Below, piece after piece: positions 7,481 through 16,103 of a stretch of 33,127 nucleotides of DNA (positions are counted from its first letter, which is position 1; each line of letters starts with the position of its first letter). The DNA comes from CAYMJK01 sp043101635. GTDB taxonomy: Bacteria; Planctomycetota; Phycisphaerae; Phycisphaerales; UBA1924. A program made the position numbers and the translations under genes. The stretch covers positions 1 through 33,127 of the forward strand of contig JBICIE010000122.1 of assembly GCA_043101635.1 (NCBI GenBank), in the 5' to 3' direction. Below the pieces are notes generated by a model. The model worked only from the letters and a program-made list of their open reading frames with translations. It ran no database searches and was not told the DNA's origin.

Positions 7481-8851
7481 TCAGCCGCCGCCCCACTCGG
7501 GGTTCGGCTCGCTCGGGACCGGCGCCCCGAGGTCCTCTCGCCACCGGCGCAGCAGCGCGTGCAGGCGGTCGCGGTCATCGGAGCGGGCCTCGCTCAGGTC
7601 GCGCTGCTCGCCGGGATCCGCGCCCAAGTCGTACAACTCCAGCCGCCCGTCCTCGAAGTACTCGATGAGTTTCAGATCGCCATGGCGCACCACCGAGCAC
7701 GGTGTGGTGCGCCATGGTCCTTCAATCAGACCACCAGACTCCAGATACGCAGGGAAGTGCCAGAACAGGGCTCGCTGGCCCATCGCCTCGCCGCGCAGCA
7801 GCGGCGCGAGGCTGACGCCATCGAGCGGCTGGGCCGGCTGTTCGGCGCCGGCGATCTCCAGCAGCGTCGGATAGAAGTCCACGCCGATCACCGGCGTCTC
7901 GACCACGCGCCCCGGCTCGACCACGCCCGGCCAGCGCACCAGCATCGGCACGCGGATGCCGCCCTCGTAGAACATGCCCTTGGCGCCGCGCAGCGGCGCA
8001 GCGCTGGTGACGCCGCCGAACCCTCCGTTGTCGCTGGTCAAGATCACCAGCGTGCTGTCGCGCAGGCCGTCGTCGAGGGCGTCCAGCAGGCGCCCGACGT
8101 TGTCATCAAGGGCGTCAATCATCGCGGCGTACCGCGCATTGCGATGCCGCTGGCCGCGCGCCCGCGACCGGGCCCGCTCCAGGCGCTCCTGCTCCGGCTG
8201 CAGCGGCGCATGCACCGTGTAGTACGACAGCATGCAGAAGAACGGCGCATCGGCGCGCTTGATGAACCCGATCGCCTCGTCGGTCAGGCGCGTCGTCAGG
8301 TACTCCCTCTCCGGGCCATCGGGCAGGTCCGGGTTCTGGTACGGGCTGAAATAACTGGCCGGATGGCCAGTGAGGTTGCCGCCGACATTGGTGTCGAATC
8401 CCTGCGCAATCGGCCCCGTTGCGCCGTCCCCGAGATGCCATTTCCCGAAGAATCCGGTGGCGTAGCCGGCGTCGCGCAGCGCCTCGGCGATCGTGACTGC
8501 CTGCCGATCAAGCCGGCGCTTCGTCTCCGGCACGAGCAGGCGCCGGTCCTGCTCGCGCCCGCGCCGGGAGGTGATGACCGTGTACACGCCCGTCCGCGGC
8601 GCATACTGCCCGCTCAGGATCGCGGCCCGCGATGGTGCGCAGTTGGCGCACGCGGCGTACGCCTGCGTGAACATCGCCCCCTGCGCCGCCAGCGCATCCA
8701 GCCGCGGCGTGCGGTAGTAGTCGCTGCCGGCAAAGCCGGCGTCCGTCCAGCCGAGGTCATCGGCCACGATCAGCACGATGTTGGGCGGCGCTGCCGCGGC
8801 GGCGCCGCCGAGCAGCAGGGCGATGAGCACAGTCAACCACAATCGCACCAC
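7481..8851 (-). CDS. Secreted sulfatase (arylsulfatase family, Cys-type)
   Basis: This 456-residue alkaline-phosphatase-superfamily sulfatase hydrolyses sulfate esters. A signal peptide (about 1-21, ending AAAAA) targets it for export. Metal-binding D31-D32 lie in IVLIVADDLGW. The active-site motif CAPSR at 71-75 has the cysteine that a formylglycine-generating enzyme would convert; none is in the window. GKWHLG and TSDNGG are further family motifs, and YDLGADPGEQRDL is the usual C-terminal block. The start is the GTG at 8851, behind GGGAGGGG; a second GTG follows directly. It lies 25 bases downstream of the carbonic-anhydrase-like gene, so the two are likely co-transcribed. The substrate is probably a sulfated polysaccharide, by analogy with other planctomycete sulfatases. 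Confidence 0.95.
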   Translation of the reverse strand: MVRLWLTVLIALLLGGAAAAAPPNIVLIVADDLGWTDAGFAGSDYYRTPRLDALAAQGAMFTQAYAACANCAPSRAAILSGQYAPRTGVYTVITSRRGREQDRRLLVPETKRRLDRQAVTIAEALRDAGYATGFFGKWHLGDGATGPIAQGFDTNVGGNLTGHPASYFSPYQNPDLPDGPEREYLTTRLTDEAIGFIKRADAPFFCMLSYYTVHAPLQPEQERLERARSRARGQRHRNARYAAMIDALDDNVGRLLDALDDGLRDSTLVILTSDNGGFGGVTSAAPLRGAKGMFYEGGIRVPMLVRWPGVVEPGRVVETPVIGVDFYPTLLEIAGAEQPAQPLDGVSLAPLLRGEAMGQRALFWHFPAYLESGGLIEGPWRTTPCSVVRHGDLKLIEYFEDGRLELYDLGADPGEQRDLSEARSDDRDRLHALLRRWREDLGAPVPSEPNPEWGGG

Positions 8852-8876
8852 AGAGCCCCTCCCGCGCCGCCCCCGG

Positions 8877-9323
8877 CTACGACACAATCCGCTCGAAGCG
8901 AACCGCCGACCCGTCCGGGCGCGCAAAGTAGGTCTCGACCCGTTCGATGCCCGTGATCTCGCGGACGCGGCGCGACGCAACCGCCAGATCACGCATCTGC
9001 TGCGCCTCCAGCGCTTCGGCGGCCAGCCCCAGGGTCATCGCGTAGAACGCGCAGCGGTAGTGACTGATCAGCACGATCCGATCCAGCCCGTGCGCCTCGA
9101 CCAGGAACCGCAGTTCCTGGGCCACCCCCTCGTGCTCCAGCGTCGCCTGCCGATGGCCCGCCAGCGTCCCCGGCCCCCCCGGCAGGGCGACGCGGTCATA
9201 CCGCGGCATCCCAAGACCGTTCATGAGGAAATCGTCGCACTGCTCGCCGAAACGCCCGTCCGAGCAGTAGATCGCTGCGCCGTGCAGCCGCTCGGGATCG
9301 AACGGCACAGCGCTGCGAAACAC
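8877..9323 (-). CDS. Small beta-carbonic-anhydrase-like protein
   Basis: This is a 148-residue protein with the two zinc signatures of beta-carbonic anhydrases in the right order: CSDGR (C20, D22, R24; canonical CxDxR) and HYRC (H88, C91; canonical HxxC). PRYDRVALPGG between them matches the family's core strand region. It is shorter than a normal beta-CA (about 200 residues), lacking most of the N-terminal arm, and may be a diverged relative with another role. There is no signal peptide, so it is cytoplasmic. The start is a GTG at 9323 with a weak GGCGAGA; another GTG at 9347 is possible. It sits between the phosphatase (55 bases upstream) and the sulfatase (25 bases downstream). A decayed copy lies beyond the sulfatase. 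Confidence 0.75.
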   Translation of the reverse strand: MFRSAVPFDPERLHGAAIYCSDGRFGEQCDDFLMNGLGMPRYDRVALPGGPGTLAGHRQATLEHEGVAQELRFLVEAHGLDRIVLISHYRCAFYAMTLGLAAEALEAQQMRDLAVASRRVREITGIERVETYFARPDGSAVRFERIVS

Positions 9324-9378
9324 GGTCTCGCCTGGGGCCCCGCTCACCGCGGAGCATACGCCCCCAACTGCGCCGGCG

Positions 9379-12027
9379 CTACCGCCGGCTCGCCGCGGCC
9401 GGACGCTGATCCGCAGCCGCCGACCAGCGGACCGTCCCCGGCTCGCCCGCCCATACCGTGTAGACGCCATCAGCGAAGACCGGCGGCGCAAAGCCCGGCC
9501 GCGGCGCCCGCATGGTGTAGACGATCTCGCCGGTCGCCTGATCGACCACCTGAATCACCGGCTCGGCCACGCCCGCCACCGTCACGGGCGCGAGGTAGCC
9601 GACCGGCGCCGGCCCGGCGTTGTCAAGCTGGTGGACCGTCCTGGGCCAGCCGCGGTACTGCTCAGCGCCGGGATCCGCAGGATCCGCCCAGCGGGGCCAG
9701 CACTCGAACGTAGTGGTGCGCGACGCCCGGTCCAGGCGCACGATCCCGAAGCCCGGCGCCCGGTCGTACAACGCGCTGGGCTCGCGCCCGCTGCGCAGCG
9801 GATTGGCAATGGCGTGCACCGTCATCAGGTTGCCGAAGCCATCGATGAAATCGCCGGTGTACTTCGGCGCCCCCGGCTCGCGATTGGCCCCGCCATCCGC
9901 CGGGAAGAACCGGCGCGGCCAGGTGTTGGCGATCGCCGGGCTCGTGAACGCGTAGCCCCCGTCGCGAAACTCGTCGGCGCCGTACTCGATCAGGCTGCCG
10001 AGGTGCTGATCCCCCGCGAGGTGAATCGCCAGAGCCCGGCGCAGCAGCCGAACCGCGCGATTGCGCGCGCTCTGCGGCCAGCCGTTTGAATCGGTATCTG
10101 CTGCGAGCTTGTATCCCTCGGGATACACATCTCCCTCGAAGTAGGGCAGGCTCGGGATCACGTTGCCGCTGGTGGCGTCCTGCGGAATCGTCGCGACGTT
10201 GGCAAACGGCGACTGTGACAGCGCAACCTTGATCCAGATGTCGCCGGAGTAGTCCTCGCCCCACTGCTCCAGAAAACGCTCCTGCCGAGCGCCCAGCAGC
10301 GGCGCGCCCTCGACATCGGCATCCCGCGGATCGAACTCGGGATTCTGGAACCAGCCGTTGACGACGTTGCCCTCGGGCACGAGTACGCTGGCAGAACCCT
10401 TGAACTGCCGGTCCGAGAGGATTGCAAAGCTGGCGCCGCCCCAGTCCAGGCGCGTGAAGTACACGCTGATACCCTGCAACGACGGCGCCGGGTCGACCGG
10501 ATCGGGCAGGTGGCTCGTCTGCGTTCGGTGCACCACGTTGACGAAGCGCGGCGACATCTTGTACCCGCCTGCGTCCTGCGCTGTCAGCCCGTCGCGCTGC
10601 TGCGCCCTGCGCCCGCCTGCCCCCCACAGGTTGCCGTGGTAGACATCGTGATCATCCGGGATCGTCACCGTCGGCGTGTTGGCCATCAGCCCGCGGAACG
10701 ACCACACGAACCGGTACCACTTGTAGAGATAGTCGAGGATGGCGATGTCATCCGTCCGCGCGTCGACCGGGTCCAGGTCGCCCTCGTAGAGCTGATCGCC
10801 CGCGAAGAACACCAGATCCGGCTCGGCCGACTTCACGTGCGCAGCCGTCTCGGCGTGCGGAAACCACATGCCATCGTGATTCCACCGCAGGCCTCCGGTG
10901 TAGTGCTTGGCGCAGTTGAGTGACGCGATCACCAGTTCGCCATCGGTCGGCTCCGCCCGGATCAGCGCCCCGGCGTTGACCGGCGAGAGCAGTTCCGACG
11001 GACCGGTCGGCTCGTACCGCACGATGCACGGAATATCGCGCGAGGTGTCCCAGTCCTCGACGCGGAACGAGAACGTGCATGCGTCGGGATCAAGCTCGGC
11101 GGCAGCGACCTCGAGCCAGCCGCGATCACCCTGGACCAGCAGCGACGCCGTCCGGTTGTCCTCCGGCCCCAGCGGTGGCATCTGCGCTGTGAGCTTGAGC
11201 GTACCTCTGCTTACGGTGTACTGCGTCCCCAGGATCGGGCCGAAGCTGCGCCCGATGCTCGTCGTGACGTCCGGTCCCGTCACCGACCAGTTGCGAAAGC
11301 TCCATCCAGGACCTCCGCTGGCGACCAGCGCTGTCAGTCCGTCGATCTGCTCCTGCGCCAGCCCGCTCCACTGCGCGCTGCCAACGATCGCGCCCGACTC
11401 GACATCCGCCAGCTCGGCGTGCAGCGTCCAGCCGAGGTGCGCTTTGCTGGCGCGCACCGTGAGTCGTTGCCACGCGCCCTGCGGCGCGACATCGCCCGTG
11501 CGCTGCGCCGGCTCGATCTGGGGCGCGTCGCCCTCGCGCAGCGGCCCGCCGATCGACCACTGCCCATCGCCGCCTGCGCTGATGGTGTTGTCGCGCAGCC
11601 CGAGGCGCCCGCCATCACCGACGACCGCCAGCAACCCGCCATCCGGCGCCGGCCGGTGATGAACCTGCGCACTCAGCCGGTAGTCGATTGCATCCGAACC
11701 CGCCCCCAGCAGGATGCCCGCAAAGCCGCCGGCGCCGGCGCCCCACCGCTCGGCCCGGATCTCCACCGACACCGAGAACCCCGTCGCCCGCTCGCCGATC
11801 TGGCGCGTCAGCAGGAACAGCGTCCGCAGCGGGAAGCTCGCTCGCGTCTCGACGCACCGGACCACCCCGCCCTCCAGCCGCCAGTCCTGCAGCCGGTTGG
11901 CCCAGTAGGACGGGCCTATCCAGACCCGGTCCGGCGCGGCGTCCCAGCCGGACTCGAAGTCATCGGCCGGCGCCGGCGCCGCCGCGATCGCAATCAGGAG
12001 CGTGATCAGCAGTGCGCATCGAGCCAT
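9379..12027 (-). CDS. PhoD-like secreted metallophosphatase
   Basis: This is an 882-residue exported protein with a signal peptide at 1-21 (ALLITLLIAIAAAPAPA). Residues about 22-255 form a beta-rich domain resembling the concanavalin-like modules of secreted hydrolases. The catalytic part is of the PhoD/calcineurin-like type: an early SLNCAKHYTGG (369-379), GDQLYEGD at 410-417, PDDHD at 457-461, and a late HLAGDQH with the final metal histidine. Known PhoD enzymes cleave phosphomonoesters or diesters outside the cytoplasm; the substrate here is not known. The start ATG at 12027 is preceded by GGGGAGGG. It is first in a same-strand group with the carbonic-anhydrase-like protein and sulfatase, suggesting joint breakdown of organic phosphate and sulfate esters. 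Confidence 0.88.
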   Translation of the reverse strand: MARCALLITLLIAIAAAPAPADDFESGWDAAPDRVWIGPSYWANRLQDWRLEGGVVRCVETRASFPLRTLFLLTRQIGERATGFSVSVEIRAERWGAGAGGFAGILLGAGSDAIDYRLSAQVHHRPAPDGGLLAVVGDGGRLGLRDNTISAGGDGQWSIGGPLREGDAPQIEPAQRTGDVAPQGAWQRLTVRASKAHLGWTLHAELADVESGAIVGSAQWSGLAQEQIDGLTALVASGGPGWSFRNWSVTGPDVTTSIGRSFGPILGTQYTVSRGTLKLTAQMPPLGPEDNRTASLLVQGDRGWLEVAAAELDPDACTFSFRVEDWDTSRDIPCIVRYEPTGPSELLSPVNAGALIRAEPTDGELVIASLNCAKHYTGGLRWNHDGMWFPHAETAAHVKSAEPDLVFFAGDQLYEGDLDPVDARTDDIAILDYLYKWYRFVWSFRGLMANTPTVTIPDDHDVYHGNLWGAGGRRAQQRDGLTAQDAGGYKMSPRFVNVVHRTQTSHLPDPVDPAPSLQGISVYFTRLDWGGASFAILSDRQFKGSASVLVPEGNVVNGWFQNPEFDPRDADVEGAPLLGARQERFLEQWGEDYSGDIWIKVALSQSPFANVATIPQDATSGNVIPSLPYFEGDVYPEGYKLAADTDSNGWPQSARNRAVRLLRRALAIHLAGDQHLGSLIEYGADEFRDGGYAFTSPAIANTWPRRFFPADGGANREPGAPKYTGDFIDGFGNLMTVHAIANPLRSGREPSALYDRAPGFGIVRLDRASRTTTFECWPRWADPADPGAEQYRGWPRTVHQLDNAGPAPVGYLAPVTVAGVAEPVIQVVDQATGEIVYTMRAPRPGFAPPVFADGVYTVWAGEPGTVRWSAAADQRPAAASRR

Positions 12028-12370
12028 GTCGTACCCTCCCCGCTGCCCAGGGGTGAGGCTACCCGCCCCCCGCCGCTCGGGTCGGCGCCCGTCTGCCCGC
12101 GAGATCTCGCTCCGACTCGACCCCCACCGGGCCGAGCCCCCGGCCGGCGCCGCCAGCGCGTGCAACTGCCGCCGCCAGATCACTTTGCGCGGCGGGGGCG
12201 CGTTCAGACCGGAGAGATCGTTGACAGGTGTTCGCCGACATGGTTGACACCCTAGCGGGGCCCCGCTGCGGGCCACCGCCGCCATCGCCTCCTCGCGCCC
12301 GCTCCCGGGCAGTGGACCGGAGCAGGCCGCCCGTTAGAATCTCCGCGGCGGAGCCCTCCGGGGCCCTCAC
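12028..12370. other. Intergenic region between phoD-like gene and tRNA-Lys
   Basis: I see no gene in this 343-bp stretch. It holds the upstream regions of both divergent units. Two TTGACA sequences lie on the plus strand (12221-12226 and 12244-12249), but neither has a good -10 box at 16-18 bases. AGCGGGGCCCCGCT at 12254-12267 is a perfect 14-bp palindrome. The likely tRNA promoter is listed separately. Confidence 0.5.
12313..12340 (+). promoter_or_regulatory. Probable sigma-70 promoter of tRNA-Lys
   Basis: TGGACC (12313-12318) and TAGAAT (12335-12340) are separated by 16 bases and lie 31 bases before the mature tRNA, leaving a short 5' leader for RNase P. TAGAAT recurs as a likely -10 box upstream of other genes in this window. 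Confidence 0.5.
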
Positions 12371-12443
<73 letters not shown>

Positions 12444-12562
12444 CTTTCGCGGCGGGACTGCCGACTGCCGCCATCACGGTGACCACGTCGGCCCCGTCCG
12501 GTGCGACCGAGCCGGCGCAGCCGGGCGGACGCCTACCCCGCCTCGCGTAACCTTATCCCAAC

Positions 12563-13033
12563 ATGCCTCGACGGCGCCGAGGGTCGCGGACGATCATCTG
12601 GGCCGCGGCCGGGCTCTTCTGCCTGACCGCCGCGGCATGGACTGCCAGCCTCTTCGGCTACGCCTGCCTCTGCCGCGGTCGTCGATCGATCTGGATCGAG
12701 TCGGGCAATCTCCGGTACGTCTGGGCCTACCCACCGAACGCGCGCGAGGAGCAGACCCCGCAGGGACTCACCTTCGGGCGCTACTGGTGGCAGCCTCGAT
12801 ACTCCATGCGCCAGCGGACCTGCTGGCTGCCCAAGTGGGAAGATCAGGGAACCTGGCACAGCCTGCATGTCCCGCTCTGGCCGCTTGCAGCCCTCGGCGC
12901 CGGAGGGGCGCTGCTGGCATGGCGCATGGGCCGACGACGGGCCAGCGCCGAACTGTGCCAGCGCTGCGGCTACAGCCTCGCCGGTCTGCCTGCCGGCGCT
13001 CCATGCCCGGAGTGCGGGCGCACACCGGCCTGA
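12563..13033 (+). CDS. Membrane protein with C-terminal zinc ribbon
   Basis: This is a 156-residue protein with an N-terminal membrane helix (about 10-33), an extracytoplasmic stretch rich in Trp, Tyr and Arg, and a second helix (about 103-121). It ends in a cytoplasmic zinc ribbon, CQRCGY...CPECG (C132, C135, C148, C151). The layout matches many uncharacterised Phycisphaerae proteins in which the ribbon ends the chain. The ribbon is close in sequence to those at 1-387 and 419-1171, though it sits at the other end of the protein. It lies 119 bases after tRNA-Lys and converges with the porin gene. No function can be named. Confidence 0.8.
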   Translation: MPRRRRGSRTIIWAAAGLFCLTAAAWTASLFGYACLCRGRRSIWIESGNLRYVWAYPPNAREEQTPQGLTFGRYWWQPRYSMRQRTCWLPKWEDQGTWHSLHVPLWPLAALGAGGALLAWRMGRRRASAELCQRCGYSLAGLPAGAPCPECGRTPA

Positions 13034-13051
13034 CTCGACGCCGACGGCCCC

Positions 13052-14404
13052 TCAGAACTTCACCTCGGTCTGCACCCAGAGCTTCGTCGTATCAGGCTGC
13101 CCGTTGTGCCCGTCGAACAGCGCCGCCTTCACCAGCACCGACCACATCGGGCGAATCTGCTTGCTGGCGACCAGGTCGATCTCGTGGCCCAGGTCCTCCC
13201 CGCCCTCGTCGCTCCAGAACTGGTGATAGATCACCGCCGACTTGATGTCCCACGGCAGGTCGAGGCCACCGGCGATGTACAGGTCCTGCAGCCCATCGGC
13301 CGGCGTCGTGAGGAACTGATCTGCAAAGCCCTGGAAGGCGTGATTGGTGCCAAGTGGGAAGCGGAAGCCGACCTTGCCATCGTCGCTGCCGAGCAACTGG
13401 TACCCCGCCGTCACGGATCCGAGCCCCCGGCGCGCCAGCCGGGCCTCGGCCGCGAAGAAGTCCACTTCGAAGTCCACGGGATTGCTCCCCGCATCCGTCT
13501 GCCGCGCGTACGTCAGCGCATAGTCGACGGAGACATCGTCCTCGCCACCATCGCGCCACAACTCGCCCGTCAGGCGCACGCCGTAGTTGTTCACCGAGTT
13601 AGTCGGATCATCCTCTTCGAAGTCCAGCAGGTAGACGAACGGTGTGATCTTCAGTTCCGGCAGCGCCGTGTACGACACGTTGATCAGGTGCGAATCCGAA
13701 TCCGGGTTCGGCCCGTCCGGCCCGAAGATCCGCTGCACGCCCCAGACATAGGCGTAGAACACGCTCAGCTTCTCGATGCCGAGGTTCGACTGCACACTCA
13801 CCGAGTCGAACGTCTGCTCGAACTGGCGCCAGCCGACGTTGCCGATGAACCGGTCATCGTCCAGCTTGATCCGCTGCCGGCCGCCCTTGATGTCCAGCGA
13901 CATCTCCGAGTCCAGCATGCCTGTGCGCCGGTAGCGGCCATAGGCCTGGTTGACCTCCGTGCCCGGCGGATCGGCAATCACCGTGTGGTCAGGCGACCCG
14001 TCGCCGGTCTGCGGCACGTAGTAGTCATTCGGCGTCGGTGTCGCGACGTTCTCCATCTCGACGAAGCCGCTGACACCCCAGTACGGCTTGCTCTCGTAGC
14101 CGAGACGGATGCGGTTGGTCAGCGCTGTGGACTGCTTCTTGCCGGTGGTGTCCGCCAGTTCCAGTCGCAGGCGATCATCGAAGTGGATCTTGCCCGATAC
14201 CAGCGCATCGAACGGGTCCTCCGCCGGCGCATCGGGATCTGACAGCCAGCCCGTCGGCGGGCGCTGCGCCACCGTGGGCGGCGCCTCCGGCTCCGCCGCG
14301 TCGACCGGCTGCGCCTCGGGCGGCTCGGTCGCCGGCTGAGCCGCCATCGTCGCCGTCGCCGCCGCCGCGATCAGTCCTGCTGCGAACCCTGTGCCAGCTT
14401 TCAT
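13052..14404 (-). CDS. Alginate-export-family outer-membrane porin
   Basis: This is a 450-residue beta-barrel protein with a signal peptide at 1-22 (GLIAAAATATMAA), then a Pro/Glu/Ala-rich linker to about residue 60. The barrel part is made of alternating amphipathic strands (for example SGKIHFDDRLRLEL, TNRIRLGYE, LPELKITPFVYLLDF). It ends in the aromatic terminal signal VKF, as outer-membrane proteins do. The pattern of strands and the RLRLE opening fit the alginate-export family, which also serves other sugars or small solutes; the solute here is unknown. GGAGG precedes the ATG at 14404. It is divergent from the ferritin-like gene; a minus-strand GATACAGTATGC near 14466-14477 could hold its -10 box. 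Confidence 0.82.
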   Translation of the reverse strand: MKAGTGFAAGLIAAAATATMAAQPATEPPEAQPVDAAEPEAPPTVAQRPPTGWLSDPDAPAEDPFDALVSGKIHFDDRLRLELADTTGKKQSTALTNRIRLGYESKPYWGVSGFVEMENVATPTPNDYYVPQTGDGSPDHTVIADPPGTEVNQAYGRYRRTGMLDSEMSLDIKGGRQRIKLDDDRFIGNVGWRQFEQTFDSVSVQSNLGIEKLSVFYAYVWGVQRIFGPDGPNPDSDSHLINVSYTALPELKITPFVYLLDFEEDDPTNSVNNYGVRLTGELWRDGGEDDVSVDYALTYARQTDAGSNPVDFEVDFFAAEARLARRGLGSVTAGYQLLGSDDGKVGFRFPLGTNHAFQGFADQFLTTPADGLQDLYIAGGLDLPWDIKSAVIYHQFWSDEGGEDLGHEIDLVASKQIRPMWSVLVKAALFDGHNGQPDTTKLWVQTEVKF

Positions 14405-14635
14405 GAAGACCTCCAGACCCCACTGCCTGCGCCGCGCGGATCTCGGGCGCTTCGTGACCAGTGCATACTGTATCCCGCTGTCGCCCGCGCCGCAGCGCTG
14501 CGCAATGAAGCCCAGATGCAATGGTCCTCATGCGCCGATCATCGAAGATACATGTTGTGCGCGCTGCTGAAATGCGCCGTCGCCACCCGTAACATGACAA
14601 AGCACATGACTTCAAACGCATCGAAAGGAGCCGCC

Positions 14636-15130
14636 ATGCGCCTCGAAACCATGATGGATCTTTACACGCACGAACTCAAGGATCTGTACAACGCCGAGTC
14701 GCGCCTGCTCAACGCCCTGCCGAAGCTGGCCGCCAAAGCGTCGTCCTCGGAGCTGCGCAGCGCGATCGAGTCGCACCTGAAGGAGACGCGCACGCACCAC
14801 GACCGGCTGGAGCAGATTTTCCGCGGCCTCGACGCTCGCCCCACCGGCGAGCAGTGCGAAGCCATGGACGGCCTGCTGCGCGAAGCCGATGAGATCCTGC
14901 AGGCCGACGGCGCCGGCGCCGCGATCGACGCCGGCATCATCGCCATGGCCAATCGCATCGAGCATTATGAGATCGCCGGCTACGGCGCAGCCCGCACGCA
15001 CGCCCGCGATCTCGGACGCGACAGCGACGCCGACCTGCTCGATCAGACGCTGCAGGAAGAAGCGGCCGCCGATGAGGCCCTGACCAATCTCGCTACCGGC
15101 AGGGTCAACCCCGACGCCTGCAACTGCTGA
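14636..15130 (+). CDS. YciE/YciF-type ferritin-like protein (DUF892)
   Basis: This is a 164-residue all-helical protein of the DUF892 family: MDLYTHELKDLYNAESRLLNALP (7-29) is its signature, followed by HLKETRTHHDRLEQIF and a C-terminal helix pair with HYEIAGYGAA. The carboxylate and histidine positions (E14, E21, H48, H55, E57-type) are those expected of a ferritin-like diiron bundle. Family members are induced by osmotic or general stress; the biochemical role is not settled. AAAGGAG precedes the ATG at 14636. The C-terminus is CNC, an unusual cysteine pair that may bind metal. It is first in a tight plus-strand series with the VKOR-like gene 21 bases on. Confidence 0.9.
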   Translation: MRLETMMDLYTHELKDLYNAESRLLNALPKLAAKASSSELRSAIESHLKETRTHHDRLEQIFRGLDARPTGEQCEAMDGLLREADEILQADGAGAAIDAGIIAMANRIEHYEIAGYGAARTHARDLGRDSDADLLDQTLQEEAAADEALTNLATGRVNPDACNC

Positions 15131-15151
15131 CCGCGCGCAACTGGAGCGCCA

Positions 15152-15727
15152 ATGCCGCGGCGCGACGACATCCCGCCAGGCTGGAGCTACAACCCGGCAA
15201 CCTGGGGCCAGCGCCTCCCCATCGTCGGCCTCGCCGTGCTCGGCGGCGCCATCGCGGGCTACCTGGCGCTGTGGCAGTACGACATCGTGGACACCGTCTG
15301 GGAGCCCTTCTTCGGCGACGGCTCCCGACGCATCCTCGACTCGGAACTCTCTTACCTGCTGCCGATCCCGGATGCCGCGCTGGGCGCACTGGCGTATCTT
15401 GCCGACGCGGCAGCCGGCGCCATCGGCTCGCGCCGGCGCTGGCGCACCATGCCGTGGATCGTCGTCATCTTCGCGATCCTTGTCGGGCCGCTGGGCGCTG
15501 TCAGCATCGGGCTCGTCATCGCCCAGCCCGTGCTCTACGACGCGTGGTGCACCCTCTGCCTGGCCACGGCCCTGATCTCCACCGTGATGATCGGCCCCGC
15601 CATGGATGAGGCCCTCGCGACGCTCCAGCACCTGCGCCGCGTGCACGACGACCCGAACCGATCCCTCTGGCGCGCCTTCTGGGGACTCCGGCCCGCGCCG
15701 GACCGCCCGCGAACCCGGGGAGACTGA
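15152..15727 (+). CDS. Vitamin K epoxide reductase-like membrane protein
   Basis: This is a 191-residue protein with about four membrane helices and the VKOR active-site pair CTLC (C133, C136) at the start of the last helix, followed by LATALISTVM. VKOR proteins reoxidise thiol partners using quinone. The second, loop-located cysteine pair of classical VKOR is absent: C133 and C136 are the only cysteines in the protein. In its place is the stretch FFGDGSRRILDSELSYLLPIPDA (54-75). It may therefore belong to a specialised branch that reduces or senses something other than periplasmic disulfides. It is followed after 1 base by the SPW gene. Confidence 0.85.
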   Translation: MPRRDDIPPGWSYNPATWGQRLPIVGLAVLGGAIAGYLALWQYDIVDTVWEPFFGDGSRRILDSELSYLLPIPDAALGALAYLADAAAGAIGSRRRWRTMPWIVVIFAILVGPLGAVSIGLVIAQPVLYDAWCTLCLATALISTVMIGPAMDEALATLQHLRRVHDDPNRSLWRAFWGLRPAPDRPRTRGD

Positions 15728-15728
15728 C

Positions 15729-16088
15729 ATGTGGGCCCAGGCCGTCATCGCGATCATCGGCGTCTGGCTCATGGCGGCGCCCGCGGTGATCGGATACGGG
15801 CCGCCGGCGGCCGCCAGCGATCGAATCGCCGGCCCCATCATCGCCGCCCTGAGCGTGGTGGCCATCGCCGAGGTCACGCGCCCGCTGCGCCGGGCCAGCA
15901 TCCCGGTCGGGCTCTGGCTCATCATCGCGCCGCTGATCTTGAGCTACCCCGCCGGCGCAGCGCTTAACAGCGTCCTGTGCGGCAGCGCCATCGTGGGCCT
16001 CGCGCAGGTGCGCGGCGCCATCAGGACCAGCTTCGGCGGCGGGTGGTCGGCCCTGTGGCGCCCCCGCGATGCGCCGCCGCAGCACTGA
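15729..16088 (+). CDS. SPW-repeat membrane protein
   Basis: This is a 119-residue protein built from two copies of a helix-pair unit: IGVWLMAAPAVIGYG near the N-terminus and VGLWLIIAPLILSYP around 66-80, each followed by a second helix. This is the SPW repeat pattern (GxWL...P), although the eponymous SPW triplet reads APA or APL here. Function is unknown for the family. The ATG begins two bases after the VKOR-like stop, so translation is probably coupled. I recall VKOR-like, SPW and epimerase genes adjoining in other bacteria, but could not check. Confidence 0.85.
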   Translation: MWAQAVIAIIGVWLMAAPAVIGYGPPAAASDRIAGPIIAALSVVAIAEVTRPLRRASIPVGLWLIIAPLILSYPAGAALNSVLCGSAIVGLAQVRGAIRTSFGGGWSALWRPRDAPPQH

Positions 16089-16103
16089 CAGGAGAAGTCT
16101 GCC

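Noticed and set aside
7373..8956. Plus-strand open frame of about 527 codons opposite the sulfatase
   Set aside because: Antisense to a sulfatase with intact catalytic motifs; no recognisable domain and an Arg/Ala/Gln-rich composition.
12221..12249. Two TTGACA hexamers as promoter of tRNA-Lys
   Set aside because: No acceptable -10 box at the right distance, whereas TGGACC/TAGAAT nearer the tRNA has good spacing.
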